This document shows positions 24,180 to 35,200 of a DNA stretch of 64,000 nt, one piece after another. Every line of letters begins with the position of its first letter. The stretch's first letter is position 1. The DNA comes from Vitis vinifera (taxonomy: Eukaryota; Streptophyta; Magnoliopsida; Vitales; Vitaceae). Where the stretch lies: the NCBI RefSeq assembly GCF_030704535.1, contig NC_081807.1:971001-1035000 (forward strand). Direction: 5' to 3'. The notes under the pieces were generated by a model. That model made no database searches and was not told where the DNA came from. It saw only the letters and a program-made list of their open reading frames with translations. The position numbers and the translations under genes were made by a program.

Positions 24180-27021
24180 ATGGAGTTGATCTTTTCTCCC
24201 ACGTGGGCTTTTGCTTTGAAGTTGACATTATTATTAGTCGGCATGTCCAGTTTATCAGGCATCATTTATACAGATACTTTTCCTTTTGTTACTTCACTGA
24301 TTATGTTTTTTAACAAGTTGTTTTACTCTTTCTCTGTTTTTGCAGATTGCTATGACCCTCTGGATCCCAATGGGAACATCACAATTACTTTTGATACTCA
24401 TAAATGGACAGATGATGGCTATGTGGTTATTGTTTTGGCTCAGGCTCAGTAGTTGCTTCAAATTTCTATGAATTTCATTATGGTTGAATTGTATGTTGAA
24501 AAGAATATCGACTTGCTTGTGTTTGATATTCAGTATCAATGAATAGTAAACATGCAAGGAGGTGTTTGGGCACTAGAATGATTGTTGGAAACCATTTTAG
24601 ATTTCAATGAGAAATCCATTAATTGATTTGTTATTTATTGAAACCCTAGTTGCTGGTTTGATTTAATAGAATTAAGGGTCATTGAACTGGCCTTGAACTA
24701 ATCTGTTTCTTTATTTGGCATTTATATTCATGTTAGCTAGAGATTCCAGGAAGTTGGAAATGATAGCTTATCTACACATACTAAGTAGCCCACAATATCT
24801 CTGACTATAGGGTGACCAGAACTTGGGTTTTATCAGAGAAAGTTAACAGACCAACAATCATACTGAACTAGATTGCCACACGAGGAAGTAAATATAATGC
24901 TAAAAGATTTAATTTGAACCAAAGGAGGAAAAAAATGTCTGCAAAAGGATGATCAATTTGCATTGACTGTTCATATAGTAGAATCAAATTGCACGCATAA
25001 AACAAACTTCTAAAATGAATATGCAATGGTACATCATACAAACATCAGTGAACCAAGTAAAAATGCAGGCAAAATAAAAATATATTTTTGTGTCATCTTC
25101 ATCATCACCATTATTGTTAATGCCAATCCCGGGTTTCATATCTAAATATAGAGTTTTTGTGGTCTCTTAGGCAGAAGTGAATTATGGATTGTATTCAAGA
25201 ACTAAAACGATTTAAGTAATTAAGAATTTGAGAGAAACTATGAGAAGTGAAAACAAGGGGAATTGCAAGACTGAATTGAAGTTCCACTGCACTGTATTTT
25301 TTGTTATCCAGTTGTCTTATTCATCAAGGCAATTGTTTGTTGCAGGCAAGGGTAACTATCCAAAACTACTATCAGTATCGCCATGTGGAGAAACAGGGTT
25401 GGAAGCTAGGATGGACATGGGCCAAGGATGAGGTGATCTGGTCAATGAGTGGAGCCTTTGCGACCCAGCAAGGGAATTGCTCATCCTTCATAGTCCAGAC
25501 CCCACACTCATGCTTGAAAAACCCTGTCATAGTTGATCTGGAGCCGACTGCTGCACCAGAAAACATGACCGAGGACTGCTGCCATGGTGGCATTCTTTCT
25601 GCTTGGGCTATCATTCCTTCCAATTCATTCTCATCCTTTGAGATTATGGTAGGAAACTTGGAGGGGAATACTCATGGCAACAAGCCTCTAAATCTTACTC
25701 TAATGGCACCAGGTCCTGGTTACACTTGTAGCCCAATTGAGGATACTGATCCCACAGTTTCTTTAGTTATTGGGGGTAGAAGAGAAATCCAAGTTTTCAG
25801 TAAGTACTCCATAAAAGTTTAGCCCCATTTGAAAATAGATTAATGTTCTTAACACCTGACGACTGGTTTATTGATGGAAGCAATCTAAGAATATATGTCT
25901 ATTCGGGTTTGTAGGGACATGGAAATCAACTTGCACTTACTCTACCTTTCTGTCCAACAAAGTGCCAGTTTGCTGTGTTTCACTCTCAACATTTTACAGT
26001 CCCACCATAACCACATGCCCTCAATGCAGCTGTGGATGCAGAGATGCAAACCCCAGTACAGATTCATGTATTAGGTGTGTCCTAATTACAAATCACATCC
26101 TTAATTCTGAGAACCTGCAGTTCAAGGCGTGTTTCTAGCTTTGTGATTGTTTGTTATCCACCTAGTTTTTAGAGTTTAATCCTCTCTCTCCTTCTGTCTA
26201 TATTCATGAAAGCAGAGAAGGTTCCTCGCTATCACAGTTGAGTTCTTCTGGTAAACTTGACATAGTCCAATGCACTGACCATATGTGCCCCATTCGAGTC
26301 CACTGGCATGTTAAGAACAACTACATGTCCCACTGGAGGGTGAAACTGACAATCTCAAACTACAACCTCGCGAAAAACTACTCAGATTGGAACATATTGG
26401 TTCAGCACCCTGGTTTCAGCCAGAATACAACAACATACAGCTTCAACAGCACAGCACTTCCCACTGTTGGGTTTGCAGGTACTTTCACTTAAGTACTCTA
26501 AATTTAGCACTATGCCGCCTTACATTGAGGGCTTCTTTTCCTTAGAACCACACAATATGTCAACACACAATAACCCGTATCATATCAATATGCAATAAAT
26601 TCTAATCATAAGAGGTTGGCATCATGGGAATCAGAAGAACAGGACTGCTTTATATTCTCTGTTGTGATAGTTTCTCTATTTTTTTTTTATCTGTTTTTAA
26701 ATGATGGGAGCTCTTGCAGATGAGATTGCTCTCTTCTGGGGAGTAACCTTCTACAACAATGAGCTTTTGCATGCTGATGACAAGAAACTGGGCTCAGTGA
26801 CAACAGAGATACTTCTGGGCAAGGACTCAAACTCATTCACATTAAACGGCGGGTGGGCCTTCCCTCGAAGAATATATTTCAATGGTGAGAACTGTGAAAT
26901 GCCTCTTCCAGACACTTACCCTATGCTGCCAAACGGTTCCTCAACTCAGAAGCTTACTCATCCCCAGTTCTTCCTTCTCCTACTCTGTTTAACTGTCAAA
27001 GTTCTAGCTATTTGGCTTTGA
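24180..27021 (+). CDS. COBRA-like protein, GPI-anchored cell-wall glycoprotein
   Basis: Exons: 24180-24258, 24346-24425, 25346-25799, 25915-26074, 26216-26478 and 26720-27021, giving 445 aa, the usual COBL length. A signal peptide with a hydrophobic core (LKLTLLLVGMSSLS) precedes CYDPLDPNGNITITFD, the start of the mature COBRA domain. Family blocks follow: QYRHVEKQGWKLGWTWAKDE, VIWSMSGA, the cysteine-rich VCCVSLSTFY...CPQCSCGC, CTDHMCPIRVHWHVK, and GGWAFPRRIYFNGENCEMP. The C-terminus ends in a hydrophobic tail after SST, fitting a GPI signal. COBRA proteins bind cellulose at the outer face of the plasma membrane and guide microfibril order. The protein is divergent from the main COB/COBL1/COBL4 group. 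Intron 1 (24259-24345) would be GC-AG. It is 87 bases without a stop, so retention would add 29 mostly hydrophobic residues in frame. A third start at 24305 is possible but gives a short signal peptide. Confidence 0.88.
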
Positions 27022-29200
27022 CGAATAAGTTTTGCACCCCCTATATTCTCAAGTTGCTGTTAGATGTACATGATTCCACAGAAAATGGTGTATGGATTGC
27101 TCTGTTTTTACCTAACACTCTAAGAACTGAATGCATTTATGCCAATCCTGCTTCCCATGAAGCTGAACTGTGAATTCTTTCCATTGCATTTCTATCCAAA
27201 TTTGGGAGAAAAAAGAAAAAGAAAAAAAATTTTCCATTCTCTTTTTCTTAACATCTGAGAAGGGTTTGTTGTTGCTTTGAATTAAGATGTATCAGTGAAG
27301 CTGCTGTCCACAGTCCACAGTCCACCCACATGAAGACAGAGAGTTGGGGCCCCAAACAAGGACACAAATTCCTGGTTTCATCATTCATGTTCCTCAGTTT
27401 GGGATGTGATTAAACCTATGAAGCCCACATGTCCACTCATTTATTTAAGGTAGCTTCACACATACTTGTAAAAGAGTAGGTTGTAGAGAAGAATTGCAAA
27501 GAAGAAAAAAATGAGAAGATCAGTATTTGGCTCTTTGGCTGGTGAAGGGACATTCATGCATTTACCGTATTTCACGGTCGTCCCGCTTCAACTTTTATTC
27601 AAAATAATTCTCATCTACACCCTATTAATAAAATTAAACGAGGCCAGACAAGGTAGGTGTGGAAATTTCTCGTACTCACTTGGCCTTTTTGACCTTGTTG
27701 AACTTCTTTTCTTTTTAAAATTTTCAAAACTTTTTTTTAAATTAAATTTTTAACATTTTAATTATATTAAAAAAAAATACATATTTTAGAAAGAATTAAA
27801 ATCTTATCATTTTTATTTTTATATACATTAAAAATAAAAAAATACAAAATTTTAAATTAAATTATTTTTAAAATTTTATTTTAAATATAATCCAAACGAG
27901 GTGGATTGGACAATGCAATGTTTAAACTAAATCCCGAAGGTTTAAAAAAAGAAAATCCCAAACCGACCAATAACTTATTTATTTTAATTTCAAACCTGTG
28001 TCATTAAGAGTGGACAAGTACTTAGAAAAGCCATCTTACTATCATCCATCATAGCAAAAAAAAAAAATTATTTTCTTTTGATTTATCTTGAAAAATAAGT
28101 AAAAAATATATATTTTGAATTATTTAATTTTTATATAAAAATGAAAAAAAAATAAGTAAAATAAAATTTTAAAAAATATTATTTATTTAGTTATTTCATT
28201 ATACTTTCCCTCTGACTTTGCAATAACAACAAAAGAAAATTAAATACAAGAAAGGTTTTCCTCTCACCTTTCGAAGGGAGTGCTATTGAAAAAAAAAAAG
28301 TTGCTTTTCATCAACTCACAGAGGACTTGCCATGTGGTAGAGAGTCTAGAAACAAGAGACTAGAGACCAGCCAACCAGCCAAGAGAGCCTTGTTTAATTG
28401 GTAACCCCAACAGGAACAAGACACCGTCCTTCCTCCTATCTCCAATTGCCTCGTCTCATTCTTGCTAAAATTTCCTTTTTTGGGTGGGCCTCTATGCTTC
28501 ATTTATCACTAATGACGTTTTGGTTCATTGGAAGTCTTGTATGGCAATTCTAGAAATTGGGTTTATTCATCATTTCAAGTAAGGATTTTGGAGAGTCTAC
28601 TTTTTGCACCTTTCTAATAATACATATCATTAAAAAATAGAAAGTTTTTCTTATGGGTTTCGCTTATTTTCTACCCCTACCGTGATCCCGTATTTTTGCG
28701 CGATGCATTTCCACGAAATTTTTATATAAATTTTCATATTTTTATTTTTATTTTTTGTTAGGTAGTTTGGGTTAAGATAATGATCTTTTTGACTTATTTT
28801 TCACCTATAATATAGTGATAAAAAGTTTCTCTGTTTGATCACGCTTCTTCAAAAGTAATTATCAATTAAAAAAAGGATTGAAATAGGAAATACGATTAAA
28901 ACACAAATATGGATATCGTATTTTCGATGATGCGTTCTCACTCTATTTTTATAAATTTTGACTTTTAAATTTTAATTACTAAATTATGAAATTTGTTCGG
29001 ATTAGATATTTTTTATTACTATACTTTGTCGTTTTATTCTTCCACTAAAATTCTTCATAATTGAAAAAAGATAAAAGAAATTAAAAAGGAAAAAGAAAAA
29101 GTTGTAAATCCTAAGAGGCCGCCGTCAACGAATGGCCTAACATAACAGCATTTAGTAACAGAAGAATAATTGAAAGAAGTAATTTCATCTCTCTCTAGAT
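27022..29200. other. Intergenic spacer between the COBRA-like gene and MTN
   Basis: The COBRA-like 3' UTR comes first (AATAAG near 27024). An AT-rich spacer with A/T homopolymers follows, and then the MTN promoter. A short frame at 27511-27753 shows no family features. Nothing else was recognised. Confidence 0.55.
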
Positions 29201-29266
29201 TTTCCTGGAAAGTTTTTTGAATCACCACAACGCTCTCACCAGTTTTCCGGAGAGTCACCGCCGGCG

Positions 29267-32200
29267 ATGGCTCCTCACGACGACAGATCCGACGTTGCCG
29301 AGGAGGCCATGGTTGCCGAAGCCGAGAAGCGTCCCATCGCCACCATCGTCATCATCATCGGTTCTCACTCTCGCTCTATTGTTTTTTTGGTTAATGAGGA
29401 AAAGAAGGAAACTAAGAGAGAAAATTGAAAGCTGCTTGAATCTTAAAATAGTTTTTATTATTGTTTACGGTGTGAAGGTCTGTAAACTGAGCAAATTACG
29501 GCTTTTTGGCTTAGTTTTCAGATTCGAGATTCAGAGATTGTATCTTTTATTCTTGTGTTGTCTCGGATTCCAAACGCGATGTTATTTTATCGGATTGGTG
29601 ATTTGATTGATTTTCTGGTTTTTGTTTGGAGTTTCAGCTATGCAGACTGAGGCGCTTCCGCTGGTGAACAGGTTCCAGCTGACGGAGGATCTCGACTCTG
29701 TGTGAGTGTACTCTTTTGTTGCTGATTTTATGGTTTTGGGATTACTATCGCTGAATCTAGTATCGGATGTTACTATATCATCAAGTTCAATAGTGTTTTT
29801 TTTTATTTTTTCCTTTCCTTTTTGTTTTTAATTTTAAATTTGCAACGATGTTGTTTTTTAATCTGTTTGAAATGAAAATGCATGAAATATGTTTCTAATA
29901 TTCAAGAAATGAAAATGAAAAATTCACATTAAATAAGAAGATGGGTGTTTTAGACCTGCTTGAATGGAGGTTTTTTGTTTTCTTGGAAATGAAACATTGA
30001 AAATTTTAATTCTTTTATTTCTTATGCCTTCAGTTTCCCATCAGCAGCCAAACAGGGTATCCACAGTATTTTTTTCTGTATTCGTTAATATCACACGAGA
30101 ATAATTAAACCTAGGAAGATAGAGCTATTTTCTTTTTCTATTTTTTTATTTTTTATTTACTGCTATCATTGGACAGAACAAGAATGGATTCATCGACAGA
30201 AATTCCTTTTATCTGTGGGTCAATGATTGATTTTTCTCATGGCAGCAGGACAATCTTCCACTGGATTATTGAGTTGGGCTGTTAGTTTGGTTGGAAAATT
30301 GTTTTACTGAACTGTCAGTTTGGTTGGAAAATTGTTTTACGAACTGTCTTTCAAAGGAAAAAAGAGAAATTGCTTTACTGAACTTAATCCTTTGTATTGT
30401 TTGGGGATTTGAAATGTGATCGCTTTTTTGAAACACATACTCTGTTCTTGTAACTTAAAACTTCATATAACTGTGGTATATTTCAAACAGTTTAGATTTT
30501 TTAAAAAAAAAAATCTTTTTTTTAAAAAAAAATCTTTTTTTTTTTAATTACAAAAAACTTAGTTTATTTCATAGATAATTAGTGATGATTATTGGGTAAC
30601 TAAACCTTTAAAGTTAGATTCTCTGTGACTGAGATTCTCCGGGAGTGCCATGTATCTCTCTGATTTGGTTGCTGGTTTGGTATGCTAATGCTCAATTGTT
30701 CAGGTTCCCAAGAGGAGTTCCTTGGGTGCGGTATCATGGTATCTATAAAGATCTGCATATCAGTATAATCTGGCCAGGAAAAGATTTAGTTTTGGGTAAA
30801 TATATGGTTCTGCTATTTATTTATTTTTTCTTAATCCATTCAGATCATTGAGTACATGCTTTGTCACTTGTGTGTCTATTCTTTTTCTTTATTTTTATTT
30901 TTTTGATATGCAAATAAGAATATATATATACACACACATGTGTACACATATGAGAAACATAATATGCAAGAAGTATACATGTGAGAAAACAAAAAGAAAC
31001 AACCTACAAACTGGAGCACACGTATAGATTAGATATAAGGGAGTCCTTAAAAGATTGGTTAGTGTGTTGCGGCCCTTCAAAGGTTCTTCAATTGTGTTCC
31101 TTCCAAATTGTCTAGAAAAGGCAAATGGGAGCTGATCTCCAAGTCCTTCACTGAATGGTCACAGCCCGCTAGCTTTCGCAAAATGGATGAGATAGTCTAC
31201 TGATTCTTATGCTTTTTTACACATACAATAATAATCCGCCAAAAACCATCATCTCCCTTTGAGTTGGTTCATAGTTAGAATTCCCATGTGAAAAAAACAC
31301 TTTGGTACGAGCCCCAGAGCCCCACATTATATTTTTTTTTCTTTCCTTTATTTTTATATCAATCACCTATCAGGAAAGGATGCTTTCAAGATATTGGAAA
31401 CATTTTTTCTTTTCATTCTTGAATTTTTCAAGTTGTGGATTATGTGATTTGGTAATTATGCAGTTATTTCCTTTATTATCCATAGCTCGAAAATTTCTGC
31501 TTTGGAGACTTTGCAAACAATCTTTATTTGTTTCAAATTTCAAATCTTATCAAAGCAAATGTTCCGTATGACTGTATCCAGTTACTGTACATGCCTTGAC
31601 GTTTGTATTCAAGGTAGTGTGCATCTGTTCTTTTTAGAGAATGATATCTCATCCTTACATTGGTCCAAGTTAGGGTAGGGTGGGTGGAACCACGGCCGTA
31701 GCCCAACTAGCCTACCTTGTCACACTTGCATCAGTTCCAGATAGCACAGGGAGTCCACTGACCTCCGAGCTGCTATATCCAAGACTCTAAAGACATTTTC
31801 CCATGGTTAGGAATGCTCTTGCACCCACCATCTTGTTGAAGCTATTTTTTCAATTACTCCGTCTAGAACTAGTCTCTAGCTACAAAATGTCACCCTGTTC
31901 AATTTTTAGTGACTTAGAAGATTCTATGTCGTTTGTCCTTGGAATTTTTTTTTTTTTAATGCTTGGCTATATCCTACTTAGTATCTTATGTGAAAGAAAT
32001 GCTGGAGCTGTCTTGTTGGCCATTGAGCAATTTCCTAAGAGTTGAGCAAAAACTTGCTTGGCTGGTGAAATATCCCCAATTCATAGATGTTAAGTGATTC
32101 ATTCTCTCTGGTTGAGGTTTCTCATATTATCTTTCTTTTGTGGTGAGGGAATTTCATTCCCACTGTCCTTTTTTCATTGGAACCCGTTTGGTTATTTTCC

Positions 32201-35200
32201 ATGATGCTTTTCTACTGGATCTTTTTTTATGCTTGATTCCATAATTGTAAACACTGAGAATTCTCCAGGTTATGCTCAACATAATGTTAGAAATGTAGTG
32301 GATATTGACCACCTCTAAGCAGGGACAAATGTGCTAGATTGCTTTTATTGGAAACTTCAAGACCACCCATTCCAACGCTATGCTATGGAACTTTGGGAAT
32401 TAGTTCTATTCAGTGTTAGGAGAATGGATCAAGGAGCATAATAGACAAACATGTGACAACCATGTAATCATCCACAAGTAGTATTTATCTTAATTTGAGT
32501 TACTCAATGATGAGTTGGTTGTGAGTGCACTTGAGGCGTGGCCCTAGTGGCAAAGGGTTGGATGGGGATGTGAGAGGTTCAAGGTTCGAAGTTTGAGGTT
32601 TAAGTCACAGAAGGGATTAAAAAATGGTTGCCCACAAAAGAGAGTTGGTTTTTGGTGTTTATCATTGTCTTTATATGTTATGCCTTGTTAACCTAAAATG
32701 TTTTTCATCTTTCACAGGACAAAGCCTCATCTATTTAACTTCAGTTTTTAATCCATATTAGCCCGGTATGCATTATGGGCCCAAAGCTTGAGTCTTTTTT
32801 TATTCCCCCATCTGTGGTTATGATCTGTGATAGTTTGTTATTCATTGTGGGTCTATTATCTAACAACTTAAGTCTTTTGGTCAAATTGGTAGCCTAATAA
32901 TTCCCATATATGTTTACTGTAATGTGTGAATTGTGACTTTAATCTGTGTGCATGCGTTTGTGCCTGAGAAAATACTACAAATCTGTATTCTTTTCGATGT
33001 CTGTACAAATATCTCTTAATTGCCTAGAAAGCTGTTAATTTTGCGTTGAATAAAGTTTGATTCATTTAATGTCAGTTGCAACTTTGATATATCCATTGAC
33101 TATATCACTACTTGTAAGTTTATTATATGCATGTTTCTATTGGGCTCTCTAGTTCTTGGAATACCATCACTGTTTTCAATGTACTGCATATTTCATGTGG
33201 CTTAATTCTGGATTCCTTTTTGTTGACTCCTCCACCATTTCTTCAGGGGTTGATAACGTGGGCACTGTTTCTGCATCTCTTGTGACCTATGCTTCTATCC
33301 AAGCATTACAACCTGACCTTGTCATAAATGCAGGCACAGCTGGTGGTTTTAAGGTATGTTCCCTGCTGCAAAGAACCATTATATATATAGATATATATGT
33401 ATGTATGTATGTATGTATAGAGAGAGAGAGTTGGAGGCAAATAAACTATAATTAGAGAAAGGTGGTGCAACCCAAGTACATTAAATATACAAGGTGCACC
33501 TAGGCTTAAGAAAACAAAGAATTACATGACACCTCATGGATTAACATGAAGCCAAATTATCCTCAAAATTTAGCAAGGTGATATTGGTATCCACCACCAG
33601 CCCCTTGGACTAAATAAGAATGTTTTGAGAAATTGATTTTTCATGACCAGTAAAGACTGCTCTTAACCATCAAAAGATCTCTTTTTCTTTTCTTTCCAAT
33701 TTGTCCAATGTAGACACAAAGACTTTTTTTAAAATAGGTAACATTTTTCTTTTCTTTTTGTCCCTATTGGGACTCAAACTTGGAACCTGCTATATCCCCA
33801 ATCCAACTCCTTATCACTTGAGTTAGGCCTCAAGGGCATATAGGAGCCATTTTCTGAACCAATCTTGGACAACAATTTAGGGTCCCAAATCTCTTTGATT
33901 GGAAATGTTAAGGCTGCACCTGAAGACAGTCTTGTAGGAAGACATGACTGAGGAGACGCCCTTCAGAGAAGCCTTGTATACCAACTTATCCTAAATGCTG
34001 CTGCTGCTACTACCACTGTGTCTAAAAGCTCCATAAGTAGGTCTGCGAGCTCCCACTTCTAATCAAAGAAACCTCTCCATGATGCACTGCCCTGGTGTGC
34101 TACTCCCTCAACCGGATAATCCTGATTCCCCTAAAGAAGCATCTTTGCCAACTGCTATATTAAATAACGCAAGAAATGGACTTGCATAGGACCTCTGCAC
34201 ACCAACCATCATGCCAAAATTTGGTTCAAAGATTGTACTCCACCAAGACGCGAGGTCTAGAAGAAAGCTATTCCAACCTTTTCCAATTACTTTCCAGAGA
34301 TTCACCTCATAATCTCCCTTACCTGCTTTAGATACCAACAAGCTTTATTAAGGAGTGAAATGCTTCTAGTACTCAAGCCACTAGTGGGCTTATCATAACA
34401 TGCTGTCTCTCATTGAACCAGAAAATCTCATTGCTTTTCTTGTTTAAAGTATCTGAACTCATCTAGAGCTATTTCTGTTTTTCTTTTCCATCTCTTATAG
34501 TGGTTGAGATCCTTAAGCTGATAAACTGTGAAATTGTCTGTCATTGTTTTAGGTTTACTATAGTAGTCCTCAACTATGGAAGTTCTAGTAATCCTCAACC
34601 ATAGGATTTGTCTTTCTTTCTTTCTTTCTTTTTCCTTGAGGCTTGTTATCTTGGACTATAATTAATAATAGAGCTATGCCCTCTTAGAGAAGGAACTAAA
34701 CCCTTTATTGCATTTTGTAGACTTATTTTCCATGAAAATTGTGTACAATTTTATAATTTTTCTTTATGAGTTGTCCATTTATTTGTATATTTTGAGATTT
34801 ATTCTTAGATGTTTTCAGGCCAAAGGAGCATGTGTTGGTGATGTTGTTCTTGCGACTGATGTTGCTTTCCATGATAGGCGGATACCTATTCCTGTAAGTT
34901 TTTCTTGTATTCAGTTCTCATCTTTCTGATATCTTGTTAATGTGGCAAGGCACCTTGAAGAGTGGTTATCCATGAATTTGTCCTTAATCTGCACTATGGA
35001 GCATAAGGGAGATATTCAAATTGCAGAAGTTGTAAAATTTTCTTCTATTCACCTGTTCAAGCAAAACCTAAGCTGGATGTTTTTGTGCTGTGTTACCAGG
35101 GTTCAAATATAATAATGATATTCTTGGATATAGATTCATATTTAAACAATATTGTAGAGTACAACCAAATTTATAATGTAGATTAAGCAATGTAACATTT

